A DNA stretch of 17,860 bases, from assembly GCA_030593155.1 (NCBI GenBank), contig JAUVHT010000003.1, positions 1 to 17,860 of the forward strand, read 5' to 3'. The first letter of the stretch is position 1; each line of letters starts with the position of its first letter. The notes under the pieces were generated by a model. It had not been told where the DNA came from and searched no databases. It saw nothing but the letters and a program-made list of their open reading frames with translations. The translations under genes were made by a program, and so were the position numbers. The DNA comes from Candidatus Bathyarchaeota archaeon (lineage in GTDB: Archaea > Thermoproteota > Bathyarchaeia > TCS64). Positions 5,882-14,629 of the stretch are shown here, in pieces.

Positions 5882-7459
5882 ATGTTCAGACGAAAGAAGA
5901 AGAGGATTCAGGAGGAGAAGGATGAAGGGGTGCCCCGGGAGACCCTTCTGGGCGTCCTCGGGATAAACCGGTGGCGGGTTCCGGAGGGCTATCAGGAGGT
6001 GGAGAACTACCCCCTCAGGGCGCCCTTCTCGTATTGCATCGTCGCCCGGAACGAGCAGACCTCCGAGCGCCTCTACATCGTCGACGAGCTCCCCATGAAC
6101 CTGGATGAACGAGAGGTGTTCATAAAAATCCAAGGCCTGCTTGAGAAGGAGCTGGAGGCGCCTAGGGAGGGCCAGTCCCTTCTGGAGGCCTTCAACGAGC
6201 AGGTGCCCCTGATAGTCGACGAGAACAGGAAGTTGGTGGCCGACCTCAGTCCCATCGGGTTGAAGAAGGTTCTCTACTACCTGGAGAGGGACATCGCGGG
6301 CTTCGGCAAGATAGAACCCCTGATGTTCGACCATGCCATCGAGGACATCAGCTGCACGGGCTTCGGGAAGGCCGTGTTCCTTTGGCACAGGAACTACGAG
6401 AACATAAGGACCACCGTCCACTTCGGGGAGGAAGAGCTCAATGACTTCATCATGAAGCTGGTGCACAAGGCGGGAAAGCACGTCAGCCTTGCGTATCCCA
6501 TCGTGGACGCGACCCTTCCAGGCAAGCACAGGCTCGCGGTGACCTACGGGAAGGAGGTCACCCCCTCCGGGACCAGCTTCACCATCAGGAAGTTCAGGAC
6601 GGACCCCATCACAATCATCGACCTCATAAGGATGGAGACCCTGAGCGAGTCTGCGGCCGCATACCTCTGGTTGCTCGTGGAGAACAAGTACTCGGTGATG
6701 ATCGTCGGCGCCACGGGAGCTGGGAAGACCACCGCTCTCAACGCCGTCGCATGCCTCACCCATCCCGCATACAAGATAATATCCATAGAGGAAGTCGCAG
6801 AGATCAACCTCCCCCACGAGAACTGGGTGTCCACCATCGCCAGGCCCGGCTTCGGGATCGAGAGGACCGGCGAGATCTCACTATACGACCTCATAAAGTC
6901 GGCGGTCCGTCACAGACCCGACCTCATACTGGTAGGCGAGATCAGGGGCGAAGAGTCCTATGTCCTCTTCCAGAGCCTAGCCACGGGCCACGGGGGCCTT
7001 TGCACGATGCACGCGGACAGCGTGGAGATAGCCCTGACGCGGTTGACTCAGCCTCCTATGGACATCCCTCCCGCGATACTTCCACTGATGAACTGCTTCA
7101 TCGTTGTGAAACACGTCAGGGCCCCCATCTTCGTCGAGGGCGATAAGCGAATCTCTAGCAGGAAGTTCGTTGACATAGCAGAGGTGAGGCAGTCGGGGGA
7201 GTCCCAGGAGGTCTCAAGTTGGAACCCTAGGTCTGACACATTCACGGAGGATTTCGATGGGAGCTACCTGCTAAAGCAGCTGGCCCTGAATCTCGACCTC
7301 TCTGTGGACTATCTCTTGAAGGAGATGGAGAGGAGGAGGGACGTGCTCCTCTGGATGGTGAACATGAACATCCGGGACTACAAGAGCGTGAACGAGGTCC
7401 TCAACAGGTACTATAACAGTCCGGAGGTCCTGTACCAGAAGGTGGCACAGAGCATCTAG
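5882..7459 (+). CDS. VirB11/TadA-type secretion ATPase for a type IV pilus-like system
   Basis: This 525-residue GspE-superfamily ATPase powers pilus assembly from the cytoplasmic side. Visible motifs are Walker A GATGAGKTT at 276-284 (K282), a Walker B-type DLILVGEIR at 347-355 with E353, and the His box TGHGGLCTMHADS at 368-380. An Asp-box-like region falls between Walker A and B (ISIEEVAEINLPHENW). The N-terminal domain (about 1-270) contains PLMFDHAIEDISCTG, typical of TadA and archaeal FlaI/ArlI-like ATPases. A C-terminal tail of about 120 residues follows the AAA-like core, as is usual in archaeal members. Start ATG 5882 follows a GGGAGGG sequence at 12 bases. The membrane platform protein starts four bases after the stop. 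All catalytic motifs are intact. Confidence 0.94.
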   Translation: MFRRKKKRIQEEKDEGVPRETLLGVLGINRWRVPEGYQEVENYPLRAPFSYCIVARNEQTSERLYIVDELPMNLDEREVFIKIQGLLEKELEAPREGQSLLEAFNEQVPLIVDENRKLVADLSPIGLKKVLYYLERDIAGFGKIEPLMFDHAIEDISCTGFGKAVFLWHRNYENIRTTVHFGEEELNDFIMKLVHKAGKHVSLAYPIVDATLPGKHRLAVTYGKEVTPSGTSFTIRKFRTDPITIIDLIRMETLSESAAAYLWLLVENKYSVMIVGATGAGKTTALNAVACLTHPAYKIISIEEVAEINLPHENWVSTIARPGFGIERTGEISLYDLIKSAVRHRPDLILVGEIRGEESYVLFQSLATGHGGLCTMHADSVEIALTRLTQPPMDIPPAILPLMNCFIVVKHVRAPIFVEGDKRISSRKFVDIAEVRQSGESQEVSSWNPRSDTFTEDFDGSYLLKQLALNLDLSVDYLLKEMERRRDVLLWMVNMNIRDYKSVNEVLNRYYNSPEVLYQKVAQSI

Positions 7460-7463
7460 GAGG

Positions 7464-8957
7464 GTGGCAGACGTAGAAGTAGAAGGGTGGAGAGGCCGGA
7501 TCAAAAACATCTTGGAGGGGGACTCGGATCCCAAGCTGGAGGCCGAGCTACCCTACGTCACAATGATGGTCACCCTCATGGCCGCCAGCGGCATAACCCC
7601 CTACGAGAGCTTTAAACGGCTGAGGAACGTCGAGATCCTAACCAAGTTCAAGGAAGAGGGCGACGAGATCGTCAGGCTCGTAGAGGTCCTCGGCAACGAC
7701 CCCCTGACAGCGATGTCGAAGCGGGCTGATGCGACCGTCTCAAAGCAGTACGCGGACTTCCTCGAAGGCTACATCTCATCCGTGAAGAGCGGCGGCAGCG
7801 TCATCAACTACCTAACCAGCAAGCTCAAGAGCATCTTCGACGTCCACGCGGCCAAGGCCCAGAACGCCGTGGAGAGGCTTGAGACCCTGGTCGAGGCCTA
7901 CATGGTGATGCTCATCGTGATCTTCTGCTTCTACATCCTCTCCACCGTCACGGCGCCGACCACTCAGTTGATGGGAGATACCGGCCTACCCGACACCTCC
8001 GCCCTGATCTACCCGCTGGTCCTCGTAATCATCCCTCTCTTCTCGCTCTTCTTCATGTACCTAGCGAACATCAGCAGGCCCGGAACTCTCAGAGGCGTGC
8101 GCCAGCCCTACATCCTGGGGGCCATACCGTTGGCATTGCTTATCATAATCCTCGCGGCCTCGAACTTCATGCCCTCGCTGTCTTGGATAACAGAGACTGT
8201 GGGGTTGATCACGTTCGTGACCGCCGGTCTGACAGTCGTCTGCATCCTCCCGGCCATCTCTTACCATCGCATCGCGAAGAGGAATTTCGCCGCCGAGAAC
8301 GCGATGCCCAGCTTCATAAGGGATGTGACGGAGGCAAGGCGGACCGGAGTCTCGCCGGAGAAGAGCCTCATTCACGCCGCAGGTCGCAGGGGGTATGGTC
8401 CCTTCACCGAGGATTTGCGGCGCATGATGAATCAGATAGAGTGGGGGGTCTCCCTGAGGAAGATCTACACCGACATGACGGAGCGGATAAAGAGCTGGCC
8501 GGTTATCGTCGACTTCTTCATACTGGTGGAGACCATCGAGATAGGAGGCGGGGACGCCGACACCCTCGGCATCCTGGCCGAGTACGCCGAGAAGACTCAG
8601 ACCATTGAGAGGAGCCAGAGGGACATGCTGAGGCCCTACGTGGTCCTGCCCTTCGTCTGGACCATTCTCATGGCCTTCACGGTCACGTTCACGTTTGAGA
8701 CCATGTCCCAGATACCCGCGTTGGCCTTGGGCTTAGTCATCTCCCCCTCGATTGATATCAATCTCACCTCGGGTAACGAGATCATCCAGGCCGGCATGGT
8801 TTTCCACAGTTGGCTGTCCGGGTTCTTCATCGGGAAGGTGAGCGACGGCAACTTCGCCTCGGGCTTCAAGTATGCTGCCATCCTGGCTCTGGCGGCCTAC
8901 ATGACCCTGATCCTCTCGAGCGGGCTTGTGCTGAAGCTGTTCGGGGGGATGATATAG
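7464..8957 (+). CDS. TadC/FlaJ (GspF)-like polytopic platform protein
   Basis: The 497-residue protein has the two-domain GspF layout that anchors the ATPase to the membrane. The first cytoplasmic helical domain (about 25-130, starting LPYVTMMVTLMAASG) is followed by four hydrophobic segments between about 140 and 265. The second cytoplasmic domain (about 275-390) includes RDVTEARRTGVSPEKSL and a GVSLRKIYTDM-type segment. Hydrophobic helices near 393-415 and 450-497 close the protein. This arrangement is as in archaeal FlaJ/ArlJ and TadC-like proteins. It begins with GTG at 7464, four bases after the ATPase stop. The only nearby Shine-Dalgarno-like sequence (ggaggg) abuts that GTG, so translation may depend on coupling. 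It is directly followed by the TTG start of the next pilin-like gene. Confidence 0.9.
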   Translation: MADVEVEGWRGRIKNILEGDSDPKLEAELPYVTMMVTLMAASGITPYESFKRLRNVEILTKFKEEGDEIVRLVEVLGNDPLTAMSKRADATVSKQYADFLEGYISSVKSGGSVINYLTSKLKSIFDVHAAKAQNAVERLETLVEAYMVMLIVIFCFYILSTVTAPTTQLMGDTGLPDTSALIYPLVLVIIPLFSLFFMYLANISRPGTLRGVRQPYILGAIPLALLIIILAASNFMPSLSWITETVGLITFVTAGLTVVCILPAISYHRIAKRNFAAENAMPSFIRDVTEARRTGVSPEKSLIHAAGRRGYGPFTEDLRRMMNQIEWGVSLRKIYTDMTERIKSWPVIVDFFILVETIEIGGGDADTLGILAEYAEKTQTIERSQRDMLRPYVVLPFVWTILMAFTVTFTFETMSQIPALALGLVISPSIDINLTSGNEIIQAGMVFHSWLSGFFIGKVSDGNFASGFKYAAILALAAYMTLILSSGLVLKLFGGMI

Positions 8958-9992
8958 TTGCCCACGGCCTCCATTGACTTCACTCTCGCGTCGTTCGCGA
9001 TGATAGTCCTGGTGATGGGCGCAATCTTCGGAGTCAACATCGTGGTCTCGCCCTATATCGAGGATGACTCCCACGACCCCGACCGATATCACCAGATAGG
9101 TAAGTTCATGCTCCTCTCGCAGGGGGAGCCTTCGAACTGGGGCGAGGGAGGCACCCCTACGAATCTAGGTTTCGCCGGAGAGGGCGATCCATACGACCTG
9201 GATATCGACAAGGTGACCCGCCTGAACGCCCTGAGCGCTCAAGCCTTGAACTACTCCAGTGCGTGGCAGGCCCTAGGCATCGACGACGTGTCTTTCAGGA
9301 TCGAGGTCGAGACGCTGTTCTCCATCACGCTGAACCCCTCCTCATCTCAGATACAGGGAGACGACACCGTCTACAACTTTTCAGCATCAACCAATCGGAA
9401 TGGGTATCCACTGCAATGCCAGGTGAGCTACTACGTGGCTGTTAGGAACTCCACGTACTCATACTCTGGGTCCATTGATAGTTCTGGCTCGGGATCAGTT
9501 CAGTTCACCCTCCCGAACTCCCGGAACGGGACGGCGGTCCTAATCGGGATAGCCAGAGCCGGGTTGTCCCTCTTCAGCTATGATGTGCTGCCCTTCGCCC
9601 ACAACTCGAGCGCCCCGGATCAACCGGGCACCTTCGCCACTCTCAGCCCTCTGAACCACTCCCTCGGAGTGGATCTCACTGCTGGAACGACAGCTTGGAA
9701 CGCAGCCGTCTTTTCATACTCGTATTCCTTCAATCTTTCAGCCGATGTGTCTGGCTATGGCATTCCGGGGCTTTTAGACGGGAGCCCCATGGTTCTCACA
9801 TTGACGGGGGTCAACGGATCGGATTACTGGGTGGAGTGGGTAGGGTACCCCCAGGTGCCCCTGGAGATGGGCGCCGACATGGATGATGACTACGTGGTCT
9901 CAGACGTCCACCTCGTCTCGTACGTGGTCGACATCAACGGTGGGCTGTACAGGTTCGAGATAAAGTTCAGGAGCCCTGCAGAGTATGAGTAG
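8958..9992 (+). CDS. Large pilin-like surface protein, sequon-rich
   Basis: The 344-residue protein starts with TTG directly after the TAG of the platform gene; gggggga lies about nine bases upstream. A single hydrophobic helix spans about residues 9-31 (LASFAMIVLVMGAIFGVNIV). The leader has no basic residues or RRG, so processing by the prepilin peptidase is uncertain. A segment HQIGKFMLLSQGEPSNWG (about 45-62) is reminiscent of a stretch I know from archaeal pilin-like proteins next to Tad-type ATPases. The remainder looks extracellular and beta-rich, with eight N-X-S/T sequons spread over its length. Its end overlaps the next gene by eight bases. It is probably a minor pilin or pilus-associated surface protein. 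Confidence 0.7.
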   Translation: MPTASIDFTLASFAMIVLVMGAIFGVNIVVSPYIEDDSHDPDRYHQIGKFMLLSQGEPSNWGEGGTPTNLGFAGEGDPYDLDIDKVTRLNALSAQALNYSSAWQALGIDDVSFRIEVETLFSITLNPSSSQIQGDDTVYNFSASTNRNGYPLQCQVSYYVAVRNSTYSYSGSIDSSGSGSVQFTLPNSRNGTAVLIGIARAGLSLFSYDVLPFAHNSSAPDQPGTFATLSPLNHSLGVDLTAGTTAWNAAVFSYSYSFNLSADVSGYGIPGLLDGSPMVLTLTGVNGSDYWVEWVGYPQVPLEMGADMDDDYVVSDVHLVSYVVDINGGLYRFEIKFRSPAEYE

Positions 9993-10395
9993 GAGAGGCG
10001 TGGTCCACACACTGGACTCGTTCTTCGCGGCGGTGATCATAGTCACTGCCCTCCTCTACGCCTCCCAGTTCCCGCGGGAGAGGGACTACCTGGAAGACAA
10101 GAACTTGGATGTCATGGGCATGCAGGCCCTCGTGCGGCTGGACGGTAACGGGACCCTGGGCCGTCTGGTGGACTCGGGTAACTGGGACGACGTGGAGCTT
10201 GTCCTCCGGATGGCACTGCCCACGGGTGTCTCCTTCAACCTGACGGTGCTGGACGAACAGGGGGGCATGGTCAATACTAGAGTCGTATCAAACGGAGGCC
10301 TACTCGGGAGGAAGATCGAGTCGGTGGAGTACCTCCTCGCTGTCGAGTCGGGCGATTGCCCGCTCTATAGGCTCCGACTCCAGCTGGGGGGATGA
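9985..10395 (+). CDS. Pilin-like protein with RRG leader
   Basis: This 136-residue protein begins MSRRGVVHTLDSFFAAVIIV. The basic RRG is followed after a short acidic-containing spacer (VVHTLD) by a hydrophobic helix (about 12-25), which resembles a prepilin with an unusually polar start to the mature helix. Two sequons lie in the extracytoplasmic part. The start codon overlaps the end of the preceding gene (ATGAGTAG, eight bases) and the stop overlaps the next start (ATGA), so translation is probably coupled on both sides. Size is that of a typical pilin or minor pilin. No named family is recognised. Confidence 0.72.
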   Translation: MSRRGVVHTLDSFFAAVIIVTALLYASQFPRERDYLEDKNLDVMGMQALVRLDGNGTLGRLVDSGNWDDVELVLRMALPTGVSFNLTVLDEQGGMVNTRVVSNGGLLGRKIESVEYLLAVESGDCPLYRLRLQLGG

Positions 10396-11156
10396 AAGGG
10401 ATGAGAGGCAGGCCGAGAAGGGGGCAGATCCTGATCATCGCGGCTTTCGGGATGGCCATCGTACTGCTGTCGACCCAGGCCTACATCTACAAGGTAAGTC
10501 GTGGTCATGTCTCCTCGGGTTACGACTCCCTCGGCGACTACGTCCTCAGCGTCAAGCTGGGCTCCGAACACGCCGTGACGGCCTCTCTGATCAACGTCTC
10601 CAACGGGGGAGCGGCGGCCAACCTGGGAGACAACTTGGACAGATGGGAGGCGTTCGTGGCTGGTGACTATCGATTCGGTCGTTGCGATCTGAACTCGACC
10701 CTCGCATCCCAGTCCCCCTATTCACAGGGGATCTGGCTCGACTGGGGCACCGATGGGGTGGGAGCCTCCAGCGCCTTCTCCGACTTCACACTGAACATGA
10801 GCGGGAGAGGGGTCGAGGTAGACCTGAGCTACGAGGTGAACGTGACCACCAGCGTGTTTGTATCGGGGAGCTACTTAGACATGGGTGACGACTCCAAAGC
10901 CGTGACGGTCATCGTGAAACTTTACAACGAGGGATCTCCGACACTAGAAAACAGCACGACCCTCGCTTATCTGAAATCCGGGAGCTGGGAGGATCCGACG
11001 GTCCTGGGAGACTACTCCGCTCTGGACTACGGAAACGGCACGTATCTCTACACATTCACCGACACGATCCCTGGGAACCAAGTCCCAATCCGTGTCCAAG
11101 CCTACGACCTCAGGGGAGTCTTCGTCCAAGCGGAGGCCACCCTGACCGAGGGATGA
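10392..11156 (+). CDS. Pilin-like protein with RRG leader (GQILIIAAF type)
   Basis: The 254-residue product has a strongly basic leader (KGMRGRPRRG) cut short by the helix QILIIAAFGMAIVLLSTQAY. This is a clean class III signal layout with the likely cut after the glycine at residue 11. Six N-X-S/T sequons and long Ser/Thr/Gly-rich beta-like stretches indicate an extracytoplasmic domain. It may start at ATG 10392, which overlaps the previous stop, or at ATG 10401 three codons later; both keep the leader. Its last gene neighbour in the operon is the prepilin peptidase, whose substrate it presumably is. It is most likely a minor pilin. Confidence 0.74.
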   Translation: MKGMRGRPRRGQILIIAAFGMAIVLLSTQAYIYKVSRGHVSSGYDSLGDYVLSVKLGSEHAVTASLINVSNGGAAANLGDNLDRWEAFVAGDYRFGRCDLNSTLASQSPYSQGIWLDWGTDGVGASSAFSDFTLNMSGRGVEVDLSYEVNVTTSVFVSGSYLDMGDDSKAVTVIVKLYNEGSPTLENSTTLAYLKSGSWEDPTVLGDYSALDYGNGTYLYTFTDTIPGNQVPIRVQAYDLRGVFVQAEATLTEG

Positions 11157-11184
11157 GGGAACCCCTTAAACGTGCCACGAAAGG

Positions 11185-11988
11185 GTGATTTGTTCGATAA
11201 GGGAGGTGCAGCCGCTGAACCAGCTTGACGTCGTCAGGATCCTGCTCAGCCTTGTTATGCTAGGTTATACCTCGTGGGTCGACATAAAGACGAGGGAGAT
11301 CTACGAACTCGTCTGGCTTGTTTTCGGGGGTATGGGTTTGGTGCTGGCTCTCTACGAGGTATACGTTGGTTCTCTGGCCTTGACGGGGTTCGTCATGACA
11401 GTAGTCTTCTCCGTCGTGATCTCAGTAGTCCTAGGGTACCTGGGGTTGTTCGGAGGGGCCGATGTCGAGGCTTTCATAGCCCTCTCCATCCTCCATCCCA
11501 TTCCACCACGTGGTCTCAAGCCCATGCTGGGAGTGGTCTCGGTCATCTACCCTCTCACATTGTTCTCGAATGCTGCCCTGAGTGGCGCCTCCTTCGCACT
11601 GGTGCTGCTCTGGAGGAATTCGTTGAAAAAGGCAAGTGGTGAGGCCCTGTTCGGAGGCCTCGGGGAGACTTCATCGATTAAGAAGCTGATCGTGATGGTC
11701 TCGGGGGCGAAGATTAAAATAGACTCGGTCAGGGGTCCGCCCTTCCAGTACCCCCTTGAGAACTTGGACGAGAACTCCGAGAGGAGGTTGATCCTCATGC
11801 CCGACATCCAGAACGACGATGCAGCCGTTGAGGTCTTCCGACGGCTCAGGGAGGCCGGGGTGGAAGAGGTCTGGGTCTCCAACACCCTACCCTTCTTGGT
11901 TTTCATCTCGATCGGCTACGTTATTGCGTTAATATTGGGGGACATCGCGCTCTTTACCCTGGGTAGATACCTTCTAGGTTGGTTCTAG
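11185..11988 (+). CDS. Archaeal prepilin peptidase (type IV, A24-like aspartic)
   Basis: This membrane protease removes the leader of prepilins. It has the two family aspartates: D33 in SWVDIKTREI (D-x-K/R motif) and D93 in the GGAD motif at 90-93, a variant of the usual GxGD. Both are in a hydrophobic N-terminal half, and a further hydrophobic helix lies at about 237-260. A soluble segment of about 100 residues sits between them, as in some FlaK/EppA-like enzymes. The GTG at 11185 is given as start. A better match to the family start (LNQLDVVRIL) would be a CTG at 11215, six bases after gggaggtg. The gene closes the run of pilus genes and its likely substrates, the RRG-bearing pilins, are directly upstream. 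Confidence 0.85.
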   Translation: MICSIREVQPLNQLDVVRILLSLVMLGYTSWVDIKTREIYELVWLVFGGMGLVLALYEVYVGSLALTGFVMTVVFSVVISVVLGYLGLFGGADVEAFIALSILHPIPPRGLKPMLGVVSVIYPLTLFSNAALSGASFALVLLWRNSLKKASGEALFGGLGETSSIKKLIVMVSGAKIKIDSVRGPPFQYPLENLDENSERRLILMPDIQNDDAAVEVFRRLREAGVEEVWVSNTLPFLVFISIGYVIALILGDIALFTLGRYLLGWF

Positions 11989-12098
11989 CCGGCGAGTGTG
12001 TAGTTGGTCAAAACTCACAAACCCTCTTTAGATCATCAGGGCAAGTTAGGGCTGGAGAGGCGACTGGAAAGATCCGAAAGGCGCCTGGGGGGACCAGT

Positions 12099-12647
12099 TT
12101 GACCAGCAGACTCGTCACCGAAATAATCACCGTTCGCTCGCTGCAAGAGCTCTACAGCCAGATTGAGGCCGAGATCGATTCTTACCTGTCCCAAAAGGAG
12201 GAATACAGCGAGGGCTTGGGGAACTTCCTCAGGGAGGCGGAGGATAAGTACGGGGACGAGGACTGGTTCAAACAGCTCTCCCTCGACAAGCTCGGGGGAG
12301 CGGGGAAGAGCAGGCAGAAGAAAGATAAGAAGAAGAAAAAGAGGAAGAAGGAATCCGCCGACTGGGTCCCCTTCCAGGGCCTCGAGTTGTCCTCCAGCGC
12401 CCAGGGGGAGGCCGAGGTGATGTTCGAGGTCATCGCGAAGATCACAGAGAGGCTGGAGGAGCTGACGGATGCGAAGGAATCCCTCGATGAGCTGAGGAAG
12501 GTTGGCCTCGGGAACGACGTCCGCTACATCTGCTACCTCGAGAACGGCGTTGTTCGGAAAGTCGTCATCAAGCACATCGACGAGAGCGTAGCCGGGAAGT
12601 TCACCTTCAACAGAGAATTCACGACCATCCAGTCCGTCCAGCTTTAA
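12099..12647 (+). CDS. Hypothetical protein with a lysine-rich linker
   Basis: I do not recognise this 182-residue protein. An acidic helical N-terminal part (SLQELYSQIEAEIDSYLSQK) leads to a very basic linker around residues 70-82 (about twelve Lys/Arg), then a second helical region (MFEVIAKITERLEELTDAKE) and a C-terminal beta hairpin (YLENGVVRKVVIKHID). It has no signal peptide or membrane helix. The frame is open back to 11979, overlapping the peptidase gene, but TTG 12099 has ggggg six bases upstream and begins just before the conserved-looking part, so I prefer it. It lies between the pilus peptidase and the VWA protein. The helix followed by a hairpin recalls the C-terminal half of the acidic protein encoded at 16023-16823, a weak resemblance by eye. 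Confidence 0.65.
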   Translation: MTSRLVTEIITVRSLQELYSQIEAEIDSYLSQKEEYSEGLGNFLREAEDKYGDEDWFKQLSLDKLGGAGKSRQKKDKKKKKRKKESADWVPFQGLELSSSAQGEAEVMFEVIAKITERLEELTDAKESLDELRKVGLGNDVRYICYLENGVVRKVVIKHIDESVAGKFTFNREFTTIQSVQL

Positions 12648-12726
12648 AAGTCTCTCCAGGGTCGGACTCTAAGGATTCGGGCTGCCCCATCCATGATTGT
12701 AGGTCTCAACCCAGACAGACGAGCCC

Positions 12727-12733
12727 TTATAAT
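12727..12733 (+). promoter_or_regulatory. Possible TATA box in the gap before the VWA gene
   Basis: The 239-base gap 12648-12886 contains ttataat in a GC-rich setting. If used, transcription would start near 12755 and leave a leader of about 130 bases before the ATG at 12887. This would give the VWA gene its own promoter separate from the pilus operon. Confidence 0.35.
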
Positions 12734-12886
12734 GCAACCGTCGGAGATTCTTGATCGAATCTTGGGAGACTCTGAAGGAGGCAGCCCTCATCGGGAACAC
12801 ATGTGTAGAAAGTTCCATCATCCGATCGGGTGTGCCTAGGGGTCATCTTGGAACTACGAAGACGAGAGGACGAAAGGGGGGATGAT

Positions 12887-14590
12887 ATGGGGTTCCTCGA
12901 ATATGCCAGGGCTGCATCGTTAGAGAAGGACCCCTTCAAACTAAAATTCATCATTGTAGAGGACTCCGTCTACCCCCGGTTGACCGAGGATGGCCCGATA
13001 TTCAAGATAATCCTCCCAATACCACAATTCGGAGAGGAGTCCATCTCTTTCCTGGGTTACGAGTTTCCCGACACGCCCAAGAGCAGGCAGCAGGTCGTCC
13101 AGCTGTTAAGGGCCTCCGTGATCCATCTCAGCGGTCATGGGGTGACCCAGGAAACCGGCTTCTACGAGGATTGGCTGGCGGGGAAGAATCCAGTCCTTGC
13201 CAGTTTCGTAGCCTCACTGGTCGAGGATGTTAGGGCCAATGCATACGTGGCAGCTTGGTTCCCCGACAGGATTGTAGACCTTGCCTTCGCCGGTGGGATG
13301 ATGCTTAGAAGGAAAAGGCGCATCGAGAACATCAGGATCCAGGCCACGCGTCTTATGGCGTCACTCAGCGTCTACGCGAATACTGGTTTGAAGCGGTTTA
13401 TCTCACGTCAGGACGGGGAGTTGGTCGGATCTCTCTTCGACGAGATGGATGGTTTCAAGGACGTTGTCGTGGAGTCCATCGTCGACGAGGAGCTGGACAT
13501 AGGCGAAGACAAGCTGAAGATCGCCGAATCAATCTACGACGCCATCCTTGAGCACGGGCCCATCATAGAGGCTCCATCCCTTCCCTTCACCGAGAACCTA
13601 GGCCCTTCCTCCCTCTTCCCTCAGATGAAGGTGGATCCAGAGCTCCCGCTCGGGGGGCTCTTCGAGGAATGCATGGAAGGGTTAAGCGGAGTCCGGGCCT
13701 CAGGGGACCAGAAGTCATGGTCGAAGGTCGCTGAATCCGAGGCCCTTCAGGTTTTCGACTCCCATTTCTTGGAGAAGAACAAGGAGCAGAAGATCCTCTC
13801 TACATATGAGAACTTCGCCTTGTCCTCCAAGTTCAGCTCGATGGGATTCCCTAACCAGGACTACACGGAGTACCTCACTGTGAAGGCAAGGTGCAAGAGG
13901 AGCACCAACAAGATGGCGGAGAGGCTGTTCCAGGCGATGAACGAGTACATGGAGGACATCTGGAAGAAGCACGGCGTACTGGACCTCGCCGACGCCATCC
14001 AGGTCATCGCGAGCAAGAGCGACAGGACTGACATCTTCCTCCTCGATGAGAAGATCCAGAGGAGCTTCGCTTGGTCCATCCTCATAGACGCCAGCATGAG
14101 CATGAAGCACATCCGGGACTACACCCGTGACATCGCCGTCATCCTCGCCGAGACCGCGAGCAAGGTGCTCCTCGACCCGACTTCTTGGAGCGTGTTCGCC
14201 TTCAACGACAGGTTCGAGATCATCAAGGACTTCAACGAGCAGTACAACACCAAGGTGAAGTCTAGGTTGGGCGGTTTGGAGTTCAAGGGCCTGACCTACC
14301 TGCCAGACGCCATGGAGATCGCCGGACTGGCCCTCGAGGAGAGGAGGGAGGAGCTCAAGATCATGGCGGTCATCTCCGACGGATGGCCCTACGGCTACTC
14401 CAACATCTTCCCTGCGGCGACGGAGGTCCTAAATCAGCTTGAGGCCGCCGATATGGTGGTCATTGGGATCGGGGCTCAGAGCGGTCGCATGGAGTTCATC
14501 TTCGACGCTCACTGCACATCATTCACTCTGAAGGAGTTCGTGACCAAGTTCGGCGCTAGATACTTCGAGGCTTGCGAGAACGCGGTCTAG
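12887..14590 (+). CDS. VWA domain protein, CoxE/NorD-like (MoxR partner type)
   Basis: The 567-residue protein ends in a von Willebrand factor A domain with a complete metal site: DASMS at 401-405 (DxSxS), T470 in GLTYLPDAM, and D498 in VISDGWPYG. The long N-terminal part is mostly helical; HLSGHG followed by SLVEDVRANAYVAAWFPDRI (about 85-150) recalls the EDxR region of NorD/CobT-like proteins. In that family the VWA protein is an adaptor that links a MoxR-type hexameric ATPase to a target complex for metal insertion or activation. A MoxR-type gene lies convergently next door, 39 bases away. ATG 12887 has ggggg about five bases upstream; the frame extends to 12830 without a better signal. 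It has no signal peptide, so it is cytosolic. Confidence 0.88.
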   Translation: MGFLEYARAASLEKDPFKLKFIIVEDSVYPRLTEDGPIFKIILPIPQFGEESISFLGYEFPDTPKSRQQVVQLLRASVIHLSGHGVTQETGFYEDWLAGKNPVLASFVASLVEDVRANAYVAAWFPDRIVDLAFAGGMMLRRKRRIENIRIQATRLMASLSVYANTGLKRFISRQDGELVGSLFDEMDGFKDVVVESIVDEELDIGEDKLKIAESIYDAILEHGPIIEAPSLPFTENLGPSSLFPQMKVDPELPLGGLFEECMEGLSGVRASGDQKSWSKVAESEALQVFDSHFLEKNKEQKILSTYENFALSSKFSSMGFPNQDYTEYLTVKARCKRSTNKMAERLFQAMNEYMEDIWKKHGVLDLADAIQVIASKSDRTDIFLLDEKIQRSFAWSILIDASMSMKHIRDYTRDIAVILAETASKVLLDPTSWSVFAFNDRFEIIKDFNEQYNTKVKSRLGGLEFKGLTYLPDAMEIAGLALEERREELKIMAVISDGWPYGYSNIFPAATEVLNQLEAADMVVIGIGAQSGRMEFIFDAHCTSFTLKEFVTKFGARYFEACENAV

Positions 14591-14629
14591 CTTACGGTTA
14601 GAGATATCGCGATTTAGGTTTTGATGGGG

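Noticed and set aside
5879..6817. Long minus-strand open frame of 312 codons
   Set aside because: It lies wholly opposite the ATPase gene, whose motifs are intact, and its translation is a biased H/L/P/G-rich shadow.
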